33,780 bases of DNA from Burkholderiales bacterium (GCA_947464185.1 CANHVY010000041.1:1-33780), one strand, 5' to 3'. Positions 8,852 through 17,009 are shown, numbered from the stretch's first letter. Numbers and translations: made by a program. The notes: generated by a model not told the origin, from the letters alone.

Positions 8852-9883
8852 ATGTCGGTAAGCACCTTGCCTCTGGAGGCGGGCGTCAGCCTGCGCACGC
8901 TCAACACCTTCGGCCTGCCTGCCGTGGCTGCGCACCTGCTGCGGGTGAAGAGCGAGGCCGACCTGCGGCGCCTGGTGGACGACCCCGCCTGGGGCCTGGC
9001 ACCCAAGTTCATCCTCGGCGGCGGCAGCAACGTGCTGTTCACCCGCGACGTGCAGGCCCTGGTGGTGAAGGTGGAGGTGCCCGGGCTGCGATTGCTGCAC
9101 ACCACGGACGATGCCTGGATCGTGGAGGCTGGCGCGGGGGAGTCCTGGCACGGCTTCGTGCAGTGGACGCTGGAGCAGGGCCTGCCCGGCCTGGAGAACC
9201 TGGCGCTGATCCCCGGCACCGTGGGAGCCGCGCCGGTGCAGAACATCGGGGCTTACGGCGTGGAACTGAAGGACCGCTTCGAATCCCTTGACGCGGTGGA
9301 CCTGGTGACGGGCCGCACCGTGACGCTTGACGCCGCAGCCTGCCGCTTCGGCTACCGCGACAGCGTCTTCAAGCAGCACCTGGCGGGCAAGAGCGTGATT
9401 ACCCGGGTGCGCTTTCGCCTGCCGCGGCCGTGGATGCCCGTGCTGGGCTACCTGGACCTGGAGCGCAAGCGCGCCGAGACCGGCATCAGCGAGCCCGACC
9501 CCCGCACGGTCTTCGAGTGGGTGTGCGCCATCCGCCGCGCCAAGCTGCCCGACCCGGCCGTCATCGGCAACGCCGGCAGCTTCTTCAAGAACCCGGTGGT
9601 GAGTGCCGAGCAGTGCCGCGACATCATCGACCGCGACCCCGAGGTGGCGCACTACCCGCTGCCCGACGGCAGCGCCAAGCTGGCCGCCGGCTGGCTGATT
9701 GACGCCTGCGGCTGGAAAGGCAAGGCCGTGGGCGGCGCGGCCGTGTACGACAAGCAGGCGCTGGTGCTGGTCAACCGCGGCGGCGCCACGGGCGGCGAGG
9801 TCGTGACCCTGGCGCGCGCCATCCAGGAAAGCGTCTACGGCCGCTTCGGCATCCGCCTGGAGCCGGAACCGGTGGTGGTGTGA
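8852..9883 (+). CDS. murB: UDP-N-acetylenolpyruvoylglucosamine reductase
   Basis: FAD/NADPH enzyme of peptidoglycan precursor synthesis that reduces UDP-GlcNAc-enolpyruvate to UDP-MurNAc in the cytoplasm. At 343 residues it is an E. coli-type (type I) MurB. Visible motifs are [11 protein letters not shown] at the start, [12 protein letters not shown] (FAD binding), [31 protein letters not shown] (catalytic-region Tyr/Arg), [10 protein letters not shown] (catalytic Ser) and the C-terminal RLEPEPVVV containing the catalytic Glu. No good Shine-Dalgarno is seen before ATG 8852. Divergent from yajQ with 132 bp between; the alpha/beta hydrolase follows 47 bp after the stop. Confidence 0.96.
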   Translation: MSVSTLPLEAGVSLRTLNTFGLPAVAAHLLRVKSEADLRRLVDDPAWGLAPKFILGGGSNVLFTRDVQALVVKVEVPGLRLLHTTDDAWIVEAGAGESWHGFVQWTLEQGLPGLENLALIPGTVGAAPVQNIGAYGVELKDRFESLDAVDLVTGRTVTLDAAACRFGYRDSVFKQHLAGKSVITRVRFRLPRPWMPVLGYLDLERKRAETGISEPDPRTVFEWVCAIRRAKLPDPAVIGNAGSFFKNPVVSAEQCRDIIDRDPEVAHYPLPDGSAKLAAGWLIDACGWKGKAVGGAAVYDKQALVLVNRGGATGGEVVTLARAIQESVYGRFGIRLEPEPVVV

Positions 9884-9930
9884 AGGCCGGCGGTCTTGCT
9901 TCTTCGGGCCTGAGGCGAAGGTGCTGCTTC

Positions 9931-10740
9931 ATGATCTCACGCACATACATCGAACGCCCAGGGCTTTCTAGGCTCGCTGTGGCCGTACTTGGAGAAGATC
10001 CAGAGATTCTGTTCATTCATGGTTGTACGGAAACCGCTGCGATCTGGCTTCCCCTGATGCAAGCAATGGCCGACGCTGGAGTTGGCACTGCGGCTGTTGA
10101 CTTGAGGGGGCACGGCCATAGTGACGGGCATGAGGCACTTCAGGACGCGGGCATAGAGGACTATGTTGAGGACGCAAGAAGTGTTCTCGCCCACATGCCA
10201 ACGCTGCGGGTCGCGGTTGGTCACTCCATGGGGGGATTGGTCACGCAGTTGCTTGCATCGAGATGCAAGCTGGAGCATGCTGTATTGATTGCATCTTCGC
10301 CAACATGCGGCATGAAGACTGACGGCATGCGTATGGCGCGCAAGCATGCCTGGACATTCCTCATGGCCAGTCTGCGCCGCAGTTTCAAACGGCTGTACGC
10401 GGATGAGGCAGTTGCCAAGTCGCTGCTGTTCCATGCGCAAACACCCATTGCCAGTGTTCGACGGTTCATGGCGCAGCAGCAGGAGGATTCATGGCGCGCC
10501 GGAAACGAGATGAACACCCTGCTTCCCGACCCAAGTGCGGTACGTTGCCCCGTGACGGTCATTGGTGGGAGTGATGATTTCATGGTGTCGCACGAGTCCA
10601 CCGAGGCGACAGCATCGGCCTACGGGACCAAGGCCATCTACATGGACCGGTGCGCCCACATGGTTCCGCTGGAAGCTGATCCGATAGTGCTTGCACAGAA
10701 AATGCTTGCGGCGGTCCGGTCGATTGGATGCAGCCCTTGA
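9931..10740 (+). CDS. Alpha/beta-fold hydrolase
   Basis: Predicted alpha/beta hydrolase of 269 residues. Oxyanion-loop motif is FIHGCTET at residues 28-35, the nucleophile elbow is GHSMGG with S99, the acid is probably D215 in GGSDDF, and the catalytic His is H243 in CAHMVPLE. A DLRGHGHSDG block at 58-67 is typical of esterases, lactonases and lipases of this fold. Start ATG 9931 has GAAGG 9 bp upstream; the frame continues back to a GTG overlapping the murB stop, but those residues look non-native. Base composition is clearly lower in GC (about 50-58% by eye) than all neighbours and third positions are mixed, suggesting recent acquisition. Substrate unknown. Confidence 0.88.
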   Translation: MISRTYIERPGLSRLAVAVLGEDPEILFIHGCTETAAIWLPLMQAMADAGVGTAAVDLRGHGHSDGHEALQDAGIEDYVEDARSVLAHMPTLRVAVGHSMGGLVTQLLASRCKLEHAVLIASSPTCGMKTDGMRMARKHAWTFLMASLRRSFKRLYADEAVAKSLLFHAQTPIASVRRFMAQQQEDSWRAGNEMNTLLPDPSAVRCPVTVIGGSDDFMVSHESTEATASAYGTKAIYMDRCAHMVPLEADPIVLAQKMLAAVRSIGCSP

Positions 10741-11028
10741 CCTGATGGGATACCTGCCTGGGCAGGCTCGTCCAATGAGTCACCGTGGGCCGGTGCCGGC
10801 CCCCCCGAAGCGCGGCCAGCTGGCGTCCGGTCTGGGGATCGACGGCCTCGATTCAACCGCCGCGTCGCCGCGATCCAAGGGAACACTGAACAGCAGGGTG
10901 CCCACCATGTTGAGGGCTGGCGACACGGTTCCCGCCCGCGTGATGGCGGCCCGGATGTTCGCCGGCCGCCGGTACCCACGAGTTCGGATGAATGGCCGCC
11001 CCTGGTGCGCCGCAGCCTGAAGGTGCCC
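10741..11028. other. Intergenic region between convergent genes, possible coding remnant
   Basis: About 290 bp separate the alpha/beta hydrolase from the serine hydrolase. On the minus strand the frame of the serine hydrolase stays open after its TGA for most of this stretch, with GC-rich third positions (a segment reading NMVGTLLFSVPLDRGDAAV). This could be a decayed coding remnant. No homologue is recognised and no terminator with a T-run is seen. Confidence 0.3.
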
Positions 11029-12276
11029 TCAGGCCCAGCCCGCCTGCAGGTCGAAGATCGCCTTGGTGAGCAGTTTCATCGTCCAGCCGGGGTCTTGACT
11101 GCCTTCTTGCGCATCCGTGTTCGTGAAAGCGCTGATGGCGAACTGGCCATCCAGCGCGATCACGCTGAAGGCAGTGAAGCCGTCGCCGGCGCCTCCATGG
11201 GAGAGACAGACCTTTTGCTTGAAGGCATCTGGCAGCGGGCCCACGTCCCAGCCCAAGACATAGTCGCCCACTGGATTGCGAAGACGCTGCACATACGCTG
11301 CCGGCAGTGGGGTGGGCTCACCACTCAGTGCCTGCTGGTGCAACTGCTGCCACTTGGCGTAGCCGGTCACGGTGGCGAACACACCGCCTGCGGCCTCGCC
11401 CAGCACTTCATTCCAACCCTCCAGCTCGGGCGGGTTCCATTCGAAGAACTGCACTGCACCCGGGGTGCCGACATGCCCGCGCTGTATGGCCAGGCCTGCC
11501 GTGGTTGGCAGGCCCGGGCTCAAGCCAGGTCCGCCAGGCATGCCAACCAGGGGAACGATCAGTTCGTCGAACAAGGCGGTGAAGCTCTTGCCACTGCGGG
11601 CTTCCAGAATCATGCCGACCAGCATGTAGCCGACGTTGGAATACAGAGTGTCCTGGCCCGGCGTCACGCCTGGCTGGGCCTGTTGCAGCGCCCAGGCAGC
11701 CGCGAAGCGGCGACGGCCCGCGAGGGTCTCGGGCAAGGGCGCGGTCTGCGTGGCGAGGAACTCCAGGAAGAGGCCGATATCGGCCTCGTTGTTCATCGCG
11801 ATCAAGCCGCCGCGATGCTCGAGCAGTTGCACGACCGTCACGCTGCGAAACGCCGGAAGCATGCCGGCAGCCAAGTCCGGCAGGGCATCTGCCAGGCTGA
11901 GCGTCCAGCTCAGTTGCCCACGTTCGATCAGCGTGGCGGCTATGCAGGCCGTCATTGCCTTGGAGACAGACCCGAGGCGCAGCCAGTCGCCGATGGCCGT
12001 GGCAGCCGGCGCGCCCTTTTGGCGAAGGCCGGCGGCGGCCGTGGCGCTGGATTGCCGATCGGCGTAGTGCAGGCTGGCCGACACCAGACCGGCGGCCACC
12101 GCCTTGCTGGCCGTTTGCTCCAGCAGGTCTTTGCGCCGGGCCTTGTTGGCGGCGTCTTCAAGGGCGCCATTGCCGCCGCCCCCGCCGCAAGCGGTCAGCG
12201 CAGCGCTGCTGAGTCCCAGCGCGAGCAGTTGGCGGCGGTTGAGTTGGGCAGGGGCGTCGGAATGGGTCGGTGTCAT
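11029..12276 (-). CDS. Serine hydrolase, class C beta-lactamase / PBP-like lipoprotein
   Basis: Beta-lactamase-fold serine hydrolase (Pfam Beta-lactamase type), 415 residues. The ATG at 12276 is preceded by AAGGAAG. The N-terminus carries NRRQLLALGLSSAALTAC: a twin-arginine-like pair, a hydrophobic stretch and a lipobox with lipidated C30, then a glycine run, so it is probably an exported lipoprotein. Catalytic motifs are SVSK (S103, K106), YSN (Y212-N214) and a C-terminal SHGG. It may be an esterase, D-alanyl peptidase or transpeptidase-like enzyme; beta-lactamase activity cannot be inferred. It lies 147 bp downstream of the histidine kinase gene on the same strand. Confidence 0.9.
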   Translation of the reverse strand: MTPTHSDAPAQLNRRQLLALGLSSAALTACGGGGGNGALEDAANKARRKDLLEQTASKAVAAGLVSASLHYADRQSSATAAAGLRQKGAPAATAIGDWLRLGSVSKAMTACIAATLIERGQLSWTLSLADALPDLAAGMLPAFRSVTVVQLLEHRGGLIAMNNEADIGLFLEFLATQTAPLPETLAGRRRFAAAWALQQAQPGVTPGQDTLYSNVGYMLVGMILEARSGKSFTALFDELIVPLVGMPGGPGLSPGLPTTAGLAIQRGHVGTPGAVQFFEWNPPELEGWNEVLGEAAGGVFATVTGYAKWQQLHQQALSGEPTPLPAAYVQRLRNPVGDYVLGWDVGPLPDAFKQKVCLSHGGAGDGFTAFSVIALDGQFAISAFTNTDAQEGSQDPGWTMKLLTKAIFDLQAGWA

Positions 12277-12423
12277 CGGTCTTCCTTGTGAGTCGCTGTG
12301 CCCGGACGCGGCGGATGCCGGTCTCGGGAACAACTGACTTCACTTTAGAAACGGCCGATGCAAATCCGGTGCACCCTGGATGGAGACTCTGTGGAGACGC
12401 TGAAGGCTGGGCGCAAAGTAGCT

Positions 12424-13575
12424 TCAGGGCGATGCGGGCAGCCGGATTTCCAATACCGCGCCCCCATCGGGTCGATTGGCCGCGTGGGCCTGTCCGCCGT
12501 GGGCGTCGGCGATGGCGCGGACCACGCTCAGCCCCAGGCCGCTGCCCCCGGTCTGACGCGAGCGCGAGGCCTCGCTGCGCCAGAAGCGCTCGAACGCCCT
12601 CTCGGCGCCGCCTGGCGGAAAGCTGGCGCCACGATCGAGCACGCGCAGCACTCCCGCGCTGCCTGATGCGTGGGTTTCGATGCGCACCACGCCACCTTCG
12701 CTGGCGTAGCGGCGCGCGTTGTCCAGCAGGCAGATCAGCATCTGGCGCAAGCGCTGGGGATCGGCGTGGACAGGTGCCGGGCGCAGGTCGAGCTCCAGCC
12801 GCATGCCGAGCGCATGCAGGTCGGGCTCGATCACCGGCAGCAGGCTTTCCACTTCCGTGGCCAGTTCCATCGGGCGGCGCTGCAGCGCCAGGCTGTTTGC
12901 GCCGGCCAGGCTGACCACGCGCAGGTCTTCCACCACCCGGCTGAGCGAATCGACGTGCTGGATGAGCGCTGTGATCTCGGCCGGGCCGCTGGCGAACACG
13001 CCGTCGTGGATGCCTTGCAGCCTCCCGCGCAGGATGGTCAGGGGTGTACGCAACTCGTGCGCAATCGCGGCGGTCGACTCCTTCAACTCACGCCGCGATG
13101 CGGCAAGGCTGTCGGCCATGCGGTTGAAGTCATCCACCAGTTGCCGCAGTTCCAGGCTGCTGTCGCGTCCCGGCTCGGCACGGGCGTCCAGGTCGCCCTG
13201 CGCCACGCGCCGCGCTGCCTGGGCCACGCGTTCGATCGGACGCGCCAGCCGCTGACCCACACCCATGGCCAGCCAGAGCGCCACGCAGGTAGCCAAGACC
13301 GTCAGCACGCCCAGGCCCAGGTCGCTGTACAGGCGCAACTGTGCACCACCTCCTTCCGAAGCCTCTATGAGCACCCGCAGATCAGCCGGATCGGGCAGCC
13401 GCAACGCTTCGAGGTCGCGCTCGGCACGCTGGGCGGCTGGCGGCAGGTTGTTCAGGTAGCGGGACGTCAGCCACTCGTCCAGCGTGCGGGTGCCGCCGTA
13501 GATGAAGCCAAACGCGCCGACGAAGAAGATCAGCATGCCCAGCGTCAACTGGGTGCGCAAACGGCGAGCCTTCAT
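12424..13575 (-). CDS. Sensor histidine kinase, BaeS-like
   Basis: Membrane histidine kinase of 383 residues. Two transmembrane helices (about 9-28 and 87-107) flank a short, roughly 58-residue periplasmic segment; HAMP follows (108-160). The HisKA box is AAIAHELRTPLTILRG with phospho-acceptor H173. The ATPase domain has LICLLDNARRYA (N box) and TGGSGLGLSVVRAIADAHGG (G2). The G1 box reads LDRGASFPPGG, so the second Gly of DxGxG is replaced by Ser. The region around the phosphorylated His resembles BaeS. ATG 13575 (MKARRLRTQL) is chosen because it lies just after the regulator stop; the open frame further upstream overlaps the regulator gene. The signal is unknown. Confidence 0.9.
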   Translation of the reverse strand: MKARRLRTQLTLGMLIFFVGAFGFIYGGTRTLDEWLTSRYLNNLPPAAQRAERDLEALRLPDPADLRVLIEASEGGGAQLRLYSDLGLGVLTVLATCVALWLAMGVGQRLARPIERVAQAARRVAQGDLDARAEPGRDSSLELRQLVDDFNRMADSLAASRRELKESTAAIAHELRTPLTILRGRLQGIHDGVFASGPAEITALIQHVDSLSRVVEDLRVVSLAGANSLALQRRPMELATEVESLLPVIEPDLHALGMRLELDLRPAPVHADPQRLRQMLICLLDNARRYASEGGVVRIETHASGSAGVLRVLDRGASFPPGGAERAFERFWRSEASRSRQTGGSGLGLSVVRAIADAHGGQAHAANRPDGGAVLEIRLPASP

Positions 13576-13610
13576 CCTGAATCCTCTTGACGGCAGCTGC
13601 TGGGAGCCAC

Positions 13611-14309
13611 TCAAGTTGCCCGCAGCCGATAGCCCACACCACGCACGCCTGCGAGCCAACCTTGTCCGCCAGCGGCTTCAAATTTCTTGCGCAGTTTGGA
13701 GACATGGCTGTCCACCGTGCGTTCGATGGCCTCGCCATCGGGCGGCAGGCAGGCATCCAGCAGCTCGGCGCGGCTGAAGGCCTTGTGCGGGCTGCGCGCC
13801 ATGAAGCTCAGCATGCGGAACTCGGTCAGCGTAAGGTTCAGCGCTTGCGCGGGGCCATCGCCCGTCTGCAGACTCGCGCTGTGCGCGCTCATGTCCACGG
13901 TGAGGCCTGCCACGCGCAGCAGGGCCGCAGCAGTGCCCCCGCCCTGTGTTCGGCGCAGCACGGCTTTGGCCCGCGCCACGACTTCCACCGGATTGAAGGG
14001 CTTGACCACATAGTCGTCGGCCCCGATGCGCAGCGCGCTGAGCTTGTCCAGATCCTCGCCCATCGCGCTGGCCATGATCACCGGCGTCGAACCGCGCGCG
14101 CGCAGCGCTGCCAGCACCTCGAAGCCATCACGGCGGGGCAGTTTCACATCCAGGACCACCAGGTCGGGCGACAGCATCTGGTGGTGCTGCAGCGCCAGAT
14201 CGCCATCGCCGGCCGTCACCGTGCGAAAGCCATCGCGGGCGAAGTAGGCCACCAGGATGTCGGCAATCTGCGGCTCGTCTTCGACGATCAGGATGAGGGC
14301 GTTGTCCAA
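13611..14309 (-). CDS. OmpR-family response regulator, BaeR-like
   Basis: Two-domain response regulator, about 232 residues. The receiver domain has ILIVEDEP with acidic residues 10-11, phospho-acceptor D54 in VVLDVKLPRRDG, and K103 in GADDYVVKPFNPVEVVARAK, a block close to BaeR. The C-terminal winged helix shows LNLTLTEFRMLSFMARSP and IERTVDSHVSKLRKKFE, ending GVRGVGYRL. The start is uncertain: no ATG lies near the receiver domain. TTG at 14309 gives the family length and removes a non-family extension of 33 residues, but no clear Shine-Dalgarno precedes it. It is followed 35 bp downstream by its kinase. The region upstream contains a short inverted repeat GACTG-N4-CAGTC (14360-14373) that could be an operator. 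Confidence 0.88.
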   Translation of the reverse strand: MDNALILIVEDEPQIADILVAYFARDGFRTVTAGDGDLALQHHQMLSPDLVVLDVKLPRRDGFEVLAALRARGSTPVIMASAMGEDLDKLSALRIGADDYVVKPFNPVEVVARAKAVLRRTQGGGTAAALLRVAGLTVDMSAHSASLQTGDGPAQALNLTLTEFRMLSFMARSPHKAFSRAELLDACLPPDGEAIERTVDSHVSKLRKKFEAAGGQGWLAGVRGVGYRLRAT

Positions 14310-14730
14310 GGTGAAAAGGGCGGCTGCGGTCGCGTCAGTGATGAGCCAGTTTAGGCAAGACTGTGGACAGTCTGTGCACGGAATGCGTGACTTTGGTGCA
14401 GGGCTCACAGCCGCTGCGCGTGGTTCACGGCCCGAACCGTCCTCATGGTGAGCGGTCGCACCTCCCGAGTTTCTGGATGCGTTTGCGGGCCTCCCACAGC
14501 CTTGCGAACGACTCGTTGCGGCTGGCCTTTTTCAGCCGCATGCCCGGCAGGCGGTGCAGGATCAGCATCAAGAAGCCACGCTCACCTTGAACTGGCTGAG
14601 CGCTTGCACCTTGGCGTTGCCGCTGCCGGCCACGCTCACGCTCATCATGCCGCACAGGGCCGATCAAGTAGCTGTGGCTGGTGGAGCTGGAAGACCTCTT
14701 CAAGGCGTTCTCCGTCGTCACAGCGTGGCT
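14310..14730. other. Intergenic region upstream of the response regulator
   Basis: About 420 bp without a recognised gene. The right part should hold the promoter of the minus-strand regulator. GACTG-N4-CAGTC at 14360-14373 is a small dyad. A minus-strand open frame at 14443-14721 has no recognisable domain and lies directly downstream of the truncated nucleotidyltransferase, in the position where a HEPN partner is usually found; it shows no HEPN RxxxxH motif, so it is not called a gene. Confidence 0.35.
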
Positions 14731-14916
14731 TCATGCAGTCTTGCGCTCTCGTGCACCGGCAGTCGCTTCAGGCTCGGAGCTCTCGACCAGCAGGTCGATG
14801 TCGCCGCCTGTGGCGGACTCGTCGATTCGCGACCCGAAGATGACGGCGCGCGCCCCCCCGGTCAGTTCGCCGACGACCTCACGGACGGCCTGGCGCTCTG
14901 ATTCGGTCAGCCTCAT
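14731..14916 (-). pseudogene. Truncated MNT-type nucleotidyltransferase (HEPN/MNT antitoxin-like)
   Basis: A 61-residue frame from ATG 14916 reads MRLTESERQAVREVV, then FGSRIDESATGGDIDLLVES. This is the GSR...GGDIDLLV active-site signature of minimal nucleotidyltransferases (DNA-polymerase-beta superfamily), including the MntA antitoxins paired with HEPN toxins. Intact members are about 95-110 residues and carry a third carboxylate strand roughly 30 residues after the DID motif. Here the frame ends about 20 residues after it, with an Arg/Glu-rich tail unlike the family, so the third metal ligand is missing. No intact HEPN gene is adjacent. Probably a decayed toxin-antitoxin remnant; a short functional protein is less likely. 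Confidence 0.6.
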
Positions 14917-15008
14917 GATGCGAAAAAGTCCAGTGGCTCCCAGGGTTTCGCTGAATGGCGTGTTGCGACTGGGGCGGTTAAACCTACGGCGCATCGTGTA
15001 TCCCTCCC

Positions 15009-15012
15009 GGAG
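15009..15012 (+). promoter_or_regulatory. Ribosome binding site GGAG for the TTG start of the acyl-CoA synthetase
   Basis: GGAG lies eight bases before TTG 15021. There is no in-frame ATG close to the conserved start of the protein, so this site supports a TTG start. Confidence 0.5.
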
Positions 15013-15020
15013 CGCCCCGA

Positions 15021-16745
15021 TTGAACCCGATCCCGACGCCGACCCCACGCCCCCATCTCGCCCATTGGCCCGCACGGTTGCCCCAGGAGTTGGAGGCGCC
15101 TGAAACCTCCTTGTGGTTCAACCTGGAGGTGGCGGCCCGGCGCTACCCCCACAAGACCGCCTACCTGTACCTGGGCCGAAGGCTCAACTGGGGGGACCTG
15201 CACCGCCAGGCCGAGGCGCTGGCCGGTTGGCTGCAGACCCGTGGCGTGCAACGCGGCGACCGCGTGCTGCTGTACATGCAGAACTGCCCGCAGTACGTGG
15301 TGGCGGCCTTCGCGGTGCTGCGTGCCAACGCGGTGATAGTGCCGGTGAACCCCATGAACCGGGCCGACGAGTTCGGCCACTACATCACCGACCCCGAGGC
15401 CCGCGTGGCCATCGTCAGTGCGGATCTGGCCGCCGTCGTGGCCGAGGCCGATGCGCGCCTGCCCGCCGAGCAGCGGCTGGAGCACGTGCTGGTGACACGT
15501 TATGCCGAGGCCATGCCGGCCGAGGCCGAGCTGGACCCGGCCGAGGCCCCAGCCGAGCCCGTGCTGGCCTGGCTGCGGACCGAGGCGGTGCTGCCTGACT
15601 CACGTTTCGAGCGCTGGCTGGACGCCCTGGCCGCTGGCCATCAGCCTGGCCCCCACACGGCCGGCCCGCACGACCTGGCCCTGCTGCCATACACCTCGGG
15701 CACCACCGGCCTGCCCAAGGGCTGCCTGCACACCCACCGCACGCTGATGCACAACGTGGTGGGTGGCGGGCTGTGGGGCCATGCCAGCGCCGAATCCATC
15801 AGCCTGGCCGTGGTGCCGATGTTCCACATCACGGGCTTCATGTACGGCGTGATGGCGCCGGCCTTCACGGGCAGCACGGTGGTGATCCTGCCGCGCTGGG
15901 ACCGCGAACTGGCCGGGCGCATCATCTCGCGCCACGGGGTGACGCACTGGACCTGCATTCCCACGATGATCATCGACCTGTTCGGCAGCCCGAACTACCG
16001 GCAGTTCGACCTGTCCAGCCTGCGCTATCTGTCCGGCGGCGGCGCGGCCATGCCGCAGGCCGTGGCGCAACGGCTGCAGGACGAGTTCGGCCTCACCTTT
16101 GCCGAGGGCTACGGCCTGACTGAGACTGCCGCGCCCAGCCACGCCAACCCGCCCGAGCGCGCCAAGCTGCAGTGCCTGGGCATGCCCATCTTCGGCGTGG
16201 ACTCGCGCGTGGTGGACCCGCAGACGCTGCAGGAGTTGCCCCCGGGCGAGTCTGGCGAGATCGTGACCCACGGCCCCATGGTCTTCAAGGGCTACTGGAA
16301 GCACCCGCAGGCCACCGCAGAGGCCTTCTTCGAGCTGGACGGCAAGCGTTTCTTCCGCACGGGGGACCTGGGGCGCATGGACGAGGAGGGCTACTTCTTC
16401 ATCACCGACCGCCTGAAGCGCATGATCAACGCCAGCGGCTTCAAGGTCTGGCCCACCGAGGTGGAGTTGCTGCTGTTCAAGTGCCCGGTGGTGCTGGAAG
16501 CCTGCGTGATCGGTGCGCAGGACGCCTACCGCGGCGAGACCGTCAAGGCGCTGGTGGTGGTGCGGCCCGAGGCCCGCGCCACGGCGCGCGAGCAGGACGT
16601 GACCGACTGGGCCCGGGAGCACATGGCGGCCTACAAGGTGCCGCGCATCGTGGAGTTTGTCGATGCCTTGCCCAAGAGCGGCTCGGGCAAGGTGATGTGG
16701 CGGCTGTTGCAGGAGCAACAGCGGGCGCGGGAGGCTTCGCGGTAG
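15021..16745 (+). CDS. AMP-dependent acyl-CoA synthetase (long-chain fatty-acid-CoA ligase-like)
   Basis: Adenylate-forming enzyme of 574 residues that activates a carboxylic acid as acyl-AMP and transfers it to CoA. Motifs in order: YTSGTTGLPKGCLHTH (ATP P-loop, near residue 217), FAEGYGLTETAAPS (A5), FRTGDLGRMDEEGYFFITDR (A7/A8), INASGFKVWPTEVE (hinge and start of the mobile C-terminal domain) and the catalytic Lys in PKSGSGKVMWR near the end. The whole resembles FadD-like ligases of Burkholderiales; chain length specificity is not readable. Translation probably begins at TTG 15021 (MNPIPTPTPRPH). It is transcribed convergently with the prolyl oligopeptidase; a palindromic repeat pair occupies the space between them. 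Confidence 0.92.
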   Translation: MNPIPTPTPRPHLAHWPARLPQELEAPETSLWFNLEVAARRYPHKTAYLYLGRRLNWGDLHRQAEALAGWLQTRGVQRGDRVLLYMQNCPQYVVAAFAVLRANAVIVPVNPMNRADEFGHYITDPEARVAIVSADLAAVVAEADARLPAEQRLEHVLVTRYAEAMPAEAELDPAEAPAEPVLAWLRTEAVLPDSRFERWLDALAAGHQPGPHTAGPHDLALLPYTSGTTGLPKGCLHTHRTLMHNVVGGGLWGHASAESISLAVVPMFHITGFMYGVMAPAFTGSTVVILPRWDRELAGRIISRHGVTHWTCIPTMIIDLFGSPNYRQFDLSSLRYLSGGGAAMPQAVAQRLQDEFGLTFAEGYGLTETAAPSHANPPERAKLQCLGMPIFGVDSRVVDPQTLQELPPGESGEIVTHGPMVFKGYWKHPQATAEAFFELDGKRFFRTGDLGRMDEEGYFFITDRLKRMINASGFKVWPTEVELLLFKCPVVLEACVIGAQDAYRGETVKALVVVRPEARATAREQDVTDWAREHMAAYKVPRIVEFVDALPKSGSGKVMWRLLQEQQRAREASR

Positions 16746-16787
16746 TGAGGATCTGCTGGGCGACACCTCGCGAGCCGCTGCCGAAGT

Positions 16788-16862
16788 CCGACTGCCTTCG
16801 CTCATGTCCTCCGCGCCGGGCTTGCGCCCGGCGCTCCCCCTTTACTTCGCTGCGGCAGTCGG
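16788..16862 (+). repeat. 75-bp palindromic repeat, copy 1
   Basis: Element bounded by the 9-bp perfect inverted repeat CCGACTGCC / GGCAGTCGG. Inside is a second perfect hairpin, GCGCCGGGC-TTGC-GCCCGGCGC (16813-16834), followed by TCCCCCTTTACTT, so it might also act as a terminator for the upstream synthetase gene. The reverse complement matches copy 2 base for base in segment lengths (28+9+4+9+25). Confidence 0.85.
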
Positions 16863-16934
16863 CCTCCGGCAGAGGCTTGCCGGCCAGGACTCCTTGCACA
16901 GAGCGCCAACATGCCTACAGGCACCTGGAACAGT

Positions 16935-17009
16935 CTGACTGCCGCAGCGAAGTAAAGGAGGAGGATTGGGCGATAGCCCGATCCGGGGGACATGAGCGGA
17001 GGCAGTCAG
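16935..17009 (-). repeat. 75-bp palindromic repeat, copy 2 (inverted relative to copy 1)
   Basis: Bounded by CTGACTGCC / GGCAGTCAG with inner stem GGATTGGGC-GATA-GCCCGATCC (16963-16984). Compared with the reverse complement of copy 1, the 53 flanking bases differ at only 5 positions. The inner stem differs at four paired positions: three are full compensatory changes and one is a C-G to T-G wobble. The outer stem also shows a paired change (CCGAC/GTCGG versus CTGAC/GTCAG). The two copies are 72 bp apart. Confidence 0.85.

Noticed and set aside
8720..9652. Minus-strand open frame extending yajQ backwards across murB
   Set aside because: Antisense shadow of murB. YajQ has a clear start with RBS at 8719 and normal family length.
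14443..14721. Possible HEPN toxin partner of the truncated nucleotidyltransferase
   Set aside because: No RxxxxH motif or helical HEPN pattern is visible; the translation is Arg/Ser-rich and unlike known families.
16813..16834. Classical intrinsic terminator of the synthetase gene
   Set aside because: The stem is strong, but it is followed by TCCCCCTTTACTT rather than a T-run, and the hairpin belongs to the larger repeat. Termination is possible but not called.
16788..17009. Insertion sequence or MITE with target-site duplication
   Set aside because: Terminal repeats exist, but no transposase and no clear direct repeat of target bases flank the pair; a palindromic repeat family fits better.
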